Assembly: GCA_034433995.1 (NCBI GenBank)
Contig: DAOTZU010000004.1
Coordinates: 1 to 16,688, forward strand
Source of the DNA: DAOTZU01 sp034433995
Lineage (GTDB): Bacteria; Chloroflexota; Anaerolineae; UBA1429
Direction of reading: 5' to 3'
Length of the DNA: 16,688 nt
Below the pieces are notes generated by a model. That model did not search any database. It saw nothing but the letters and a program-made list of their open reading frames with translations, and was not told the origin of the DNA. Position numbers and translations under genes: made by a program. Below are positions 1 through 6,491 of this stretch, piece by piece. Position 1 is the stretch's first letter, and each line of letters opens with the position of its first letter.

Positions 1-25
1 GGGCGTAAGCCCGCCCGTTTTTGCC
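1..25 (+). terminator. 3' half of an intrinsic terminator of an upstream gene (cut by window edge)
   Basis: The window opens with GGGC-GTAA-GCCC, a stem closed by a GNRA-type tetraloop. It continues as GCCCG followed by TTTTT. The 3' arm GCCCGCCCG is longer than the visible 5' arm, so the hairpin very likely starts before base 1. A GC stem followed directly by a T-run is the usual form of a rho-independent terminator, and would end transcription of a gene to the left before the nucleotidase gene at 40. Confidence 0.5.
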
Positions 26-39
26 TTTGAGGAGGGAGG

Positions 40-1641
40 ATGTACACCGCCCGTCACCGCCTGCTGGGGCGCGCAAGCTTGCTGTGCCTCGTTGTGCTCG
101 TCCTCGTGGCCTGTCGTCTTGCGCCCACGGCCACTCCTGTGCCGCATTGGCCCACGGCCACGTTTGCCCCGACGCAGCCCGCGCCCACAGCCACCCCCAT
201 CCCCAAGACGGCCACCCCCACAGCCGGCGCGCAGCGGGAGTTGATCATCCTACACACCAACGACGAGCACGGGTACCTCTTGCCCCAGGAGAGCAAGGAT
301 TTCTATGAGGGCGGCGCCGCCTATTGCGCCGCCCAATGGCTGCGCCAGGGATACGACCCCTTGGCCGCGGAGGGCCATGTGCTCCTCTTGAGCGGGGGCG
401 ATAACTGGACCGGGCCGGCCATCTCCACCTGGTTCCAGGGCGAATCGGCCATCGAGGTGATGAACGCCATGGGCTATCGCGCCTCGGCGGTGGGCAACCA
501 CGATTTCGATGCCGGCCAGGAAGTCCTGCGCCGGCGCATCGCCCAGGCCAAGTTCCCCTACCTGGCCGCCAACCTGTATCGCCAAGGAACCCAGGAGGTG
601 GTGGATTTCGTTCGGCCCTATTGTGTCATCGAGGTGAACGGCGTGCGGGTGGGGATCATTGGCCTGGCGTTGCGCGAGACTCCTGAGGTCACGGCCCTGA
701 AATATCTGGAAGGCTTGGAGTTCGGCGATTACGAGCCGGCCCTGCGGCGTTGGGCGCCGGTGGCGCGCCAGGAAGGGGCGGAGATCCTCATCGTCTTGGC
801 CCACGTCCCGGCGCAAGATTTGGCCCTCTTGGCCTTGAAGGTGCAAGACCTGGGCATCAGCCTGTTTTTGGGCGGCCACAAACACCAGGCGCGGGTGACC
901 TCCGCTGGGGATGCTCTGGTGGCCGCGGGGAGCATGGGCTGGCGGGATTATGTCTGGACGCGATTGGTCTACGATGTGGCCGGCCACCGGGTCGTGGCCA
1001 GCCGCCAAGAATTGGTAACGGTGTTGGCCCTGAAATCCGCCGGCCCGCCCAAGGTGGAGCCGAGCATCACCCAAACCATCGAGAAATGGCGCACCCGCGC
1101 CCAGGCCATCTTGGGGGAGGTCATCGGCTACACCCGCAGCGGCCTGGCGCAACATTCGGCCGCGCTGCATAACCTGCTGGTGGATAGCTGGCTTTGGGCC
1201 TACCCCCAAGCCGATATCGCCATGAGCAACGTGGGCGGTTTCCGCGCCGGGCTGGATAGCGGCGAGATCACCGTGGGCGAGATCGTCGGCGTGTTCCCCT
1301 TTGAGAATTACCTTGTCGAGCTCGTGGTCAGCGGAGAGCAGGTCCTCCAGCTCCTGGAGCGGGTGGGCTCAGACCTGGTGGTCGGCGGCCTCCGGCGCGA
1401 TCCTCAAGGGCGGATCATCCTCTTGCGCGATGGTTCGGCCCTGGACCCCAAGGGCACATATCGCCTCCTGGTGACCGATTTCCTTTACGAGAACGCCCAG
1501 TATCCTTTCCAGAGCTATGACCGGGAGCCCTACCAAACCAGCATCTTGTGGCGCCAGCCGGTGATAGATTGGCTCCGCGCCCACCGCACCACGCCGGATC
1601 ATCCCCTGGAGCAACAACTTTTCGCCGATCAACGCCCTTAA
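40..1641 (+). CDS. Lipoprotein 5'-nucleotidase / metallophosphoesterase (UshA-like)
   Basis: 533 residues. Residues 1-25 form a lipoprotein signal with lipobox LVAC (Cys25), so the enzyme should be lipid-anchored outside the membrane. Residues 28-62 are a Pro/Thr/Ala linker with TATP units. The calcineurin-like metallophosphoesterase domain follows with its metal-binding motifs: HTNDEHG (72-78), GGDNW (119-123), GNHDFD (152-157), AHVP (254-257) and GGHKH (278-282). From about 345 the 5'-nucleotidase C-terminal, substrate-specificity domain follows, with an NVGGFR motif and an FPFEN motif. The family hydrolyses extracellular nucleotides, nucleotide sugars or 2',3'-cyclic nucleotides; the exact substrate cannot be read here. 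The start is set by the GGAGGGAGG stretch directly upstream of ATG 40. No promoter is visible in the short upstream sequence. Ends are intact. The family is certain; substrate and symbol are left open. Confidence 0.92.
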   Translation: MYTARHRLLGRASLLCLVVLVLVACRLAPTATPVPHWPTATFAPTQPAPTATPIPKTATPTAGAQRELIILHTNDEHGYLLPQESKDFYEGGAAYCAAQWLRQGYDPLAAEGHVLLLSGGDNWTGPAISTWFQGESAIEVMNAMGYRASAVGNHDFDAGQEVLRRRIAQAKFPYLAANLYRQGTQEVVDFVRPYCVIEVNGVRVGIIGLALRETPEVTALKYLEGLEFGDYEPALRRWAPVARQEGAEILIVLAHVPAQDLALLALKVQDLGISLFLGGHKHQARVTSAGDALVAAGSMGWRDYVWTRLVYDVAGHRVVASRQELVTVLALKSAGPPKVEPSITQTIEKWRTRAQAILGEVIGYTRSGLAQHSAALHNLLVDSWLWAYPQADIAMSNVGGFRAGLDSGEITVGEIVGVFPFENYLVELVVSGEQVLQLLERVGSDLVVGGLRRDPQGRIILLRDGSALDPKGTYRLLVTDFLYENAQYPFQSYDREPYQTSILWRQPVIDWLRAHRTTPDHPLEQQLFADQRP

Positions 1642-1664
1642 GGACCGGGAAGAGCGACCAAAAG

Positions 1665-1697
1665 ACATCGCCAGGCCTTTTATGGGCCTGGCGATGT
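1665..1697. terminator. Perfect 13-bp hairpin between convergent genes
   Basis: Arms 1665-1677 and 1685-1697 are perfect inverted repeats (ACATCGCCAGGCC and its complement) around a 7-nt loop. The hairpin lies between the stop of the nucleotidase gene (1641, +) and the stop of the minus-strand gene (1721). On the minus strand it is followed by C-TTTT; on the plus strand there is no T-run. It probably acts as a shared end for both transcripts, more like a classical terminator for the minus-strand gene. Confidence 0.6.
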
Positions 1698-1720
1698 GGC
1701 GCGTGGAGGACGTGCTGAGT

Positions 1721-2140
1721 TCAGTGCCAACCGCTGTAGCGGGAGAAATGGGGCGACCACAACTTGCCGCCCTGGGTGCGCAAGGGGATAAGGTTGCCTC
1801 CGTCATGATAATAGACCGTCTCATCCCGCACCGAGCCGAAATCCATCAGCACCGGCTGGGCGAATTCGCGATCGGGCAGGAACTCGGCCATGAACCAGCC
1901 ATCGGCCGAGGTGACGACGAACAGCATCACCGGCCCGCCCTGGGGCATGGCACCGGGGGGGATGGTGACGCTGACCTCGCCCACGGTCAAGGTGTAGGGG
2001 ACGGTGGCGTTGGCCGGTACGAACATAAAGCCCCGCTCGCGGGTGAACCGCCCCGCCGAGGCCGTCAGCGGGAGCAGCAACGCACCGATCACGAGCGCCA
2101 GGCTCACCAAGACCCATAACAGCCGCCGATTTTTGAACAT
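1721..2140 (-). CDS. Small secreted beta-rich protein, function unknown
   Basis: 139 residues. Residues 1-29 are a clear signal peptide: basic KNRR, a long Leu/Val/Ala core and a TASA-G cleavage site. The mature part of about 110 residues is predicted to be mostly beta strands and contains VTIPPGAMP (58-66). Similar IPPGA turns occur in ZU5-like beta-sandwich domains, but I would not assign that family from this alone. The end, HFSRYSGWH, is aromatic and carries no anchor, so the protein should be free outside the membrane. ATG 2140 is preceded by AAGGAGAAGGAT, a strong ribosome binding site. The gene follows the repeat protein at 2303-4249 on the same strand with a 162-bp gap holding a possible promoter. 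I do not recognise its function. Confidence 0.75.
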   Translation of the reverse strand: MFKNRRLLWVLVSLALVIGALLLPLTASAGRFTRERGFMFVPANATVPYTLTVGEVSVTIPPGAMPQGGPVMLFVVTSADGWFMAEFLPDREFAQPVLMDFGSVRDETVYYHDGGNLIPLRTQGGKLWSPHFSRYSGWH

Positions 2141-2211
2141 ATCCTTCTCCTTCAGCCCCAGGCAGAAATTCCGTCCTCTGCGCCCAATAGCACAACGTCT
2201 AGGTTGGCTTT

Positions 2212-2217
2212 ATTGTA
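2212..2217 (-). promoter_or_regulatory. Possible -10 box for the small secreted protein gene
   Basis: On the minus strand TACAAT (5 of 6 to the -10 consensus) lies about 70 nt upstream of ATG 2140. No good -35 hexamer is seen at 16-18 nt, so the call is weak. If real, the small gene has its own transcript. Confidence 0.3.
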
Positions 2218-2252
2218 CCCGCAGGTTGTTCCGGGGGACATTAAGGCGAGGT

Positions 2253-2290
2253 AAAACAAAAAGAGAAGCTTGCGTAAAGAAGGCGTAAGC
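2253..2290 (-). terminator. Weak intrinsic terminator after the repeat-protein gene
   Basis: Read on the minus strand, an imperfect stem (2283-2290 with 2268-2275, two mismatches) follows the stop at 2303 by about a dozen bases. It is followed by the T-rich run TTCTCTTTTTGTTTT. The T-run is good but the stem is poor. Confidence 0.35.
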
Positions 2291-2302
2291 CGCTCTGCAA
2301 GA

Positions 2303-4249
2303 TTATCTGGGCTTGCCCGAAAGAGGTCGGGCCAGCAAGCGCAGGATTGCCAAGAACACCAGGATACCGCCCCCCAGGGCAAGGCCGAGGCGCAGGAGCT
2401 GGGGCCAATCATAGATAGTAGTGTCCCAGCTCAGCTCCCGGGTCTCGTTCCAGGCCAGGCGCCAGCTCGCCCCAGGCGCCTGCGACGAAGAGAAATGGAT
2501 AGAGTACACCCAATAGCTTCCCGAGGGCAGTTGTTCCCAGGCCTGGCGCTGGTCGCGCAGGGCCAGTGAGGCCAAGCGTTGCACAATGCCCTCGCGCTCT
2601 CCGGTGGCGGAGGCAGTGCGCAGCTCGACCTGCCGCCAATTGACGTATTGGGCCTCTTGTTCCCAGAGAGCCTCCAGCGGCGCCAGATCCACCACCTCCC
2701 GGTAGACATGGCGTTCGCGGGCCAGAGCGGAGCGCGTTTCAAAAGTCAAGCCTTGGATGCGCCAGGGGGCGAGGATCAACGCCACAAGCAGGTCGTCCTC
2801 CGGCGTCAGCGCCGCCTGCAACGCCTCGGCCCGCGCGGCCAGCTCGGCCACGCTCTGGGCGGGCACGCGCACAGAGAGCGTGGCGCCCTCAGGGGCAGTT
2901 TCCAAGGAGACTTCGAGCTGAAGGGCCTCGATGCGCCGCGCCAAGTCTTGTAGGCGGGCCAGGGTTTTGGCCGCTGAGGGCGGGTAAAGCGTCAAAACAT
3001 AGCGCACTGTGCGGTCTGCGGGGGTTAGGGCGACCTCGGTTTGCGCCCGGATCACGGATGGAGCATAGCGCAACAGCGCGTCCTCCATCTGGGGCGAAAG
3101 GGCGCCGGCGAGTTGGGTCAGCGCCTGGCGCACGCGGCCCTGTTCGGCCAGATCCAGGGCCCAGCGCAGCAGCAGGTCTTCACGCCGTGCCGGATCGAGG
3201 TCCAACGGCGCTCCCGGCACCTCGCCGGCCTTGCGCAGATAGACCAAGGCCCCTTCAGGGTCGCCGCTTGCGCTGGCCACGGAGGAGGCCTCGGCGTAGG
3301 TGCGGCTCAGGGCTTGGGCCACTTCCGCGTCCGGGCGCTGCTTCAGGAGCTGCTCCAACTCTTGGGCGGCCAGGAGGAGATAGTTCAGGCGCAATTCCGG
3401 AGCTTCCTCCGCGCGCCGGCGATAAAATTGCACCAGCTCCTGCCGTGCGGCCAGGTTCGTGGGGTCCTGGGCCAAGGCGCTTTGGAGCTCGGCCAGGATC
3501 TCGGCGCTGAGGTCCGCCAGCGGCACCTTTTGCTGCCGGGCAGCCTCCTGTAAGGCGCGGTACAGGCGGGCCAGGCCGAGGTGATCCCCTTGGGCGCGCA
3601 GCGTTTGCAACTGTTGCCAGACCGGCGGGGCCACCAACACCACTTGGTGGGGCGCCCAAGAGGCGATCTTTTCATATTCCCAGTAGAGCTGCCGGCAGTC
3701 GAATTGTATATTGCGCGGTTCCACCGCGAGGAATATGTCCTCGCCGGTGCATTGGGGCAACCAGAACTCGAACCGCGCCCCCTCCGCCATCCCCCAAGCG
3801 GCCAGGGCGACCGCATCCATCTCCCAGGCCAAGAAGGGCCCGGAGCCCAAGGCGCGGGTGTAGGCGAGCTTGACCGTCTTGCTTTCGTTGCGCCCCAAGC
3901 TCAGCTCCCACACCGGACGAGGGGCGTCTTTGATCAAAGGGTTGATGGGAGCACCGAAGGGATCGGTCAGCGAGACCGGCACGGTGGCGCCAGAGAGGCC
4001 CAGGCGCAGCGTGGCCCCCTGCAGACGATCCCGATTGTGCCACTGGTACACCTGCTCCACGGCCAGCGTGCATCCCTCCCCCTCACAAGAGAGGTGGGCC
4101 ACCACGGTGCAGGCGACGAGCTGCACAAACCCCGGCGATCCCTCGGGCACCAAGACCGGATCGCGGGCCCAAGCGTCCGTCTCGGCGCCGGCCGGCCGGG
4201 CCAGGGCCAGCGAGATCAGGAGACCTAAAAGCCAGAGCCTTTTGCGCAT
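2303..4249 (-). CDS. Secreted, C-terminally membrane-anchored TPR-like repeat protein, function unknown
   Basis: 648 residues from ATG 4249. I choose this start because the open frame upstream lacks a signal sequence and lies before the predicted transcription start (about 4286). MRKRLW begins a normal signal peptide ending PAGA (about residue 22). Residues 25-180 look like a beta-rich domain with several Cys (a CEGEGC cluster). Residues about 190-420 are Ala/Leu/Gln/Glu-rich helices with TPR-like spacing (NLAARQELVQFYRR; GDPEGALVYLRKAGEV). Residues about 425-600 are mixed alpha/beta. One transmembrane helix near the C-terminus (LGLALGGGILVFLAILRLL) ends in a basic tail, RPLSGKPR, giving an outside-facing protein held by its C-terminus. 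The gene is divergent from recA. The repeats suggest a scaffold or binding role; no catalytic motif was seen. The ribosome binding site is weak (GGAAACAGAG). Confidence 0.8.
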   Translation of the reverse strand: MRKRLWLLGLLISLALARPAGAETDAWARDPVLVPEGSPGFVQLVACTVVAHLSCEGEGCTLAVEQVYQWHNRDRLQGATLRLGLSGATVPVSLTDPFGAPINPLIKDAPRPVWELSLGRNESKTVKLAYTRALGSGPFLAWEMDAVALAAWGMAEGARFEFWLPQCTGEDIFLAVEPRNIQFDCRQLYWEYEKIASWAPHQVVLVAPPVWQQLQTLRAQGDHLGLARLYRALQEAARQQKVPLADLSAEILAELQSALAQDPTNLAARQELVQFYRRRAEEAPELRLNYLLLAAQELEQLLKQRPDAEVAQALSRTYAEASSVASASGDPEGALVYLRKAGEVPGAPLDLDPARREDLLLRWALDLAEQGRVRQALTQLAGALSPQMEDALLRYAPSVIRAQTEVALTPADRTVRYVLTLYPPSAAKTLARLQDLARRIEALQLEVSLETAPEGATLSVRVPAQSVAELAARAEALQAALTPEDDLLVALILAPWRIQGLTFETRSALARERHVYREVVDLAPLEALWEQEAQYVNWRQVELRTASATGEREGIVQRLASLALRDQRQAWEQLPSGSYWVYSIHFSSSQAPGASWRLAWNETRELSWDTTIYDWPQLLRLGLALGGGILVFLAILRLLARPLSGKPR

Positions 4250-4292
4250 CTCTGTTTCCGGCTGCGGATTCAGCCTTGCGGCTGCTATCCCG

Positions 4293-4320
4293 ATTATACT
4301 CGCCGGGGCGCGGCTGCCAA
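4293..4320 (-). promoter_or_regulatory. Sigma-70 type promoter of the repeat-protein gene
   Basis: On the minus strand TTGGCA (4315-4320; 5 of 6 to consensus), a 16-nt spacer, then a perfect TATAAT (4293-4298). Transcription would start near 4286, leaving a 5' leader of about 37 nt before ATG 4249. This also excludes the longer reading frame upstream. Confidence 0.75.
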
Positions 4321-4388
4321 GGGACGAACACGGCAGGTATGGCCGGCCCTGCTCGCCGGCGTTCCGATCCACCAGAGCCACGGTGCGG

Positions 4389-4423
4389 GCCTGCCACCGG
4401 CAGGCATCGGGCTCCCACCGATG
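4389..4423. repeat. Two abutting palindromic hairpins upstream of recA
   Basis: GCCTGCC-ACC-GGCAGGC (4389-4405) is followed, sharing one base, by CATCGG-GCTCCCA-CCGATG (4405-4423). They lie between the repeat-protein promoter and the recA promoter. The second hairpin resembles hairpins in the inverted-repeat element at 14771-14967, with changed but still paired stem bases. There is no T-run on either side, so they do not look like terminators. Confidence 0.6.
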
Positions 4424-4472
4424 GGAATCCTCTGGGGCGGGGAAAATCTAGGCATATTGGCTTAATACAGAC

Positions 4473-4501
4473 TTGCTTTTCAACGGTTTCTATTGTAAAC
4501 T
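4473..4501 (+). promoter_or_regulatory. recA promoter
   Basis: TTGCTT (4473-4478), a 17-nt spacer and TAAACT (4496-4501) lie 34 nt before the recA ATG, in an AT-rich patch of an otherwise GC-rich intergenic region. I looked for a GAAC-N4-GTTC type LexA site here and saw none. Confidence 0.6.
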
Positions 4502-4535
4502 AGGGGTGGGTAGAGCCAGACGTAAGGAGTGCCCT

Positions 4536-5570
4536 ATGGCAACGGATGGCAAGGATAAAGCGCTCGAGACGACCGTCGCCCAGATCAAGCGGCGTTTCGG
4601 CGAGGGCGCCATCATGAAACTGGGTGATTCCTCCGGGATGCACGTGGAGGCAATCCCCACCGGTTGTTTGGCGTTGGACCTGGCGCTTGGCATCGGGGGC
4701 ATCCCCAGAGGGCGCATCACCGAGATCTATGGGCCCGAATCCTCCGGCAAGACCACCCTGTGCCAACACATCATCGCCGAAGCTCAAAAGATGGGAGGGG
4801 TGGCCGCGTTCATCGATGTGGAGCATGCCCTGGATCCGGCCTATGCGGCCCGCTGCGGGGTGAATATTGATGAGCTGTATATCTCGCAGCCCGATACCGG
4901 CGAGCAGGGCTTGGAGATCACCGAGGCCCTGGTGCGCAGCGGGGCGGTGGACGTGGTGGTGATAGATTCCGTCGCCGCGCTGGTGCCCCAGGCCGAGATC
5001 GAAGGGGATATGGGCGATGCCCACGTGGGGCTGCAGGCCCGCCTCATGTCGCAGGCGTTGCGCAAGCTGACCGGCGCCATCAAGCGCAGCAACACGGCGG
5101 TCATCTTTACCAACCAACTGCGCATGAAGATCGGCGTGCTCTTTGGCAACCCCGAGACCACCAGCGGCGGCAACGCACTAAAGTTCTATGCCGCCGTGCG
5201 CCTGGATATGCGCCGGATGGAGGCCATCAAGCAGGGCGGAGAGGTCGTCGGCAACCGCATTCGCGTGCGGGTCAAAAAGAACAAGGTGGCGCCCCCCTTC
5301 AAGGTGGCCGAGTTCGACATCATGTTCGATCACGGCATCTCCAAAGAGGGCAGCATCCTCGATGTGGGTGTGGACGCAGGAGTCATCGAGAAACGGGGCT
5401 CCTTCTATGCCTACGGCGAGACGCGGCTGGGCCAAGGCCGAGAGAACGCCAAACAATTCTTGCGCGAACATCCCGAGATCGCAGCCCAGATCGAGCAGAC
5501 GATCAGGAGCGGCGTCCGTGTCGCCCTGAAATCGGATGACGACAGTGGCCCCGACAGCGCTTTCGACTAG
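4536..5570 (+). CDS. recA: Recombinase RecA
   Basis: 344 residues, normal length for the family. RecA forms ATP-dependent filaments on single-stranded DNA, drives strand exchange in recombination repair and stimulates LexA self-cleavage. Visible parts: the N-terminal helix with IKRRFGEGAIMKLG (17-30); Walker A GPESSGKT (66-73); the catalytic-Glu region around FIDVEHALDP; Walker B VVVID (140-144); loop L2 starting NQLRMKIGVLFGNPETTSGG (193-212); and an acidic C-terminal tail (SDDDSGPDSAFD). ATG 4536 has AAGGAG 6 nt upstream and matches the usual RecA N-terminus. The open frame extends further upstream, but that part overlaps the promoter. RecX, its regulator, follows after a terminator. Confidence 0.98.
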   Translation: MATDGKDKALETTVAQIKRRFGEGAIMKLGDSSGMHVEAIPTGCLALDLALGIGGIPRGRITEIYGPESSGKTTLCQHIIAEAQKMGGVAAFIDVEHALDPAYAARCGVNIDELYISQPDTGEQGLEITEALVRSGAVDVVVIDSVAALVPQAEIEGDMGDAHVGLQARLMSQALRKLTGAIKRSNTAVIFTNQLRMKIGVLFGNPETTSGGNALKFYAAVRLDMRRMEAIKQGGEVVGNRIRVRVKKNKVAPPFKVAEFDIMFDHGISKEGSILDVGVDAGVIEKRGSFYAYGETRLGQGRENAKQFLREHPEIAAQIEQTIRSGVRVALKSDDDSGPDSAFD

Positions 5571-5752
5571 ACCGCGCCGTTGCTAGCATTCAACGAGGTC
5601 TGTTCACTCTGCCCAGGTCGGGACACAGCTATATGTGATGCTTCAGACGTTTACCGGCAACGTCCGTTTCGTCGTTTTCCTTGCCGAGGGAGCCGCATTT
5701 GGCCAGAAGACGCGCTCCATCGGCACTTCCCAGGAGACGCTGCTCGGCAGAT

Positions 5753-5787
5753 GAGGCTGTGGCTCCGACCACAGCCTTTGTGTTTTT
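5753..5787 (+). terminator. Intrinsic terminator between recA and recX
   Basis: AGGCTGTGG (5754-5762), a 6-nt loop, and CCACAGCCT (5769-5777) form a perfect 9-bp stem followed by TTGTGTTTTT. It lies 183 nt after the recA stop and 15 nt before the recX ATG. It should end most recA transcripts and let a fraction read on into recX, as known for recA-recX in Escherichia coli. Confidence 0.85.
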
Positions 5788-5799
5788 ATCAGGATAAAA
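5784..5799 (+). promoter_or_regulatory. Palindrome over the recX ribosome binding site
   Basis: TTTTATC-AG-GATAAAA is a perfect 16-bp inverted repeat that starts inside the terminator T-run and ends 4 nt before the recX ATG. The likely Shine-Dalgarno AGGA (5791-5794) sits in its centre. In read-through RNA it could form a weak AU hairpin around the binding site; as DNA it could be an operator. Neither role is proven. Confidence 0.4.
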
Positions 5800-5802
5800 G
5801 AG

Positions 5803-6471
5803 ATGGGCCAGCGGATCACCGCCCTGCAACCTCAGGCGCGCCATCGGAACCGGGTGGATGTCTTTATCGACGGCGCCTACGCGTTCAGCGTGCAGGATAT
5901 CCTGGCGGCCCGGCTCGTTGTGGGGCAGGAGCTCGACGAGCCAGCCCAAGCCAGGCTCCGCGCCCAGGATCTGGTCGAGCGCGCCTACGAGGGCGCCCTG
6001 CGCTATTTGGCCTTGCGCCCGCGCAGCGAGCAGGAGGTGCGGCGGTATCTGGCCAAAAAGGGTTGGGAACAGGGCATCGTTAACCAAGTCTTGGATCGTT
6101 TGTCGCGTGCACATCTGGTGGATGATAGGGAATTCGCCCGCTTTTGGGTTGAAAACAGAGCTGCACATCGCCCACGGGGACGTTGGGCCTTGCGCTATGA
6201 GCTCCTCCATAAAGGAGTCGCTGGCGAAACCATCGCCGCGGCCTTGGCCGAGGTGGATGAGGAAGGGAACGCCTTGGCCGCGGCCAGGCGGTTGCTGCCC
6301 CATGTGGCCTATCTCGACGAGGTCACTTTTCGCCGTCGTCTGTTGAGCGCGTTGCAGCGTAGAGGGTTTACGTTTTCGCTCTCTTGCCGCGTAGTGGAGC
6401 GCCTTTGGCGTGAGCTCCACAACGGGCAAGAGACCGACCCAGAAGAACGGGTTGAGCCCGATGATCAATAG
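5803..6471 (+). CDS. recX: Regulatory protein RecX
   Basis: 222 residues. RecX binds RecA filaments and modulates, usually inhibits, their activity. The start MGQRITALQPQ and the segment RVDVFIDGAYAFSVQDIL (17-34) match the usual RecX opening. The rest is three-helix RecX repeats: ALRYLALRPRSEQEVRRYL (about 65-83), then LVDDREFARFWVENRAAHRPRG-type sequence (about 105-125), then the third repeat to about 205. Its place directly after recA supports the call. The ribosome binding site is modest (AGGA, 8 nt away) and lies in a palindrome, and a terminator precedes it, so output should be kept well below RecA. RNase Y starts 20 nt after the stop, so the two are probably cotranscribed. Confidence 0.93.
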   Translation: MGQRITALQPQARHRNRVDVFIDGAYAFSVQDILAARLVVGQELDEPAQARLRAQDLVERAYEGALRYLALRPRSEQEVRRYLAKKGWEQGIVNQVLDRLSRAHLVDDREFARFWVENRAAHRPRGRWALRYELLHKGVAGETIAAALAEVDEEGNALAAARRLLPHVAYLDEVTFRRRLLSALQRRGFTFSLSCRVVERLWRELHNGQETDPEERVEPDDQ

Positions 6472-6491
6472 ATTCGAAGGAAAGGAACTTG

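Noticed and set aside
250..1209. A 319-codon open frame on the minus strand opposite the nucleotidase gene
   Set aside because: The plus-strand gene has a lipoprotein signal and all metallophosphoesterase motifs; the antisense frame has none.
4250..4381. A longer N-terminus for the repeat protein at 2303-4249
   Set aside because: The extra 44 codons precede a clear signal peptide and lie over and upstream of the TTGGCA-16-TATAAT promoter.
4250..4535. A LexA (SOS) box upstream of recA
   Set aside because: GAAC and GTTC half-sites occur only far apart; no GAAC-N4-GTTC or CTG-N10-CAG site lies near the recA promoter. An unknown LexA motif of this lineage cannot be excluded.
5571..5750. A known riboswitch or 6S-like RNA in the recA-recX gap
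   Set aside because: Despite possible alternative stems and a terminator, I could match no conserved core of a known riboswitch class, and the ends do not pair as in 6S RNA.
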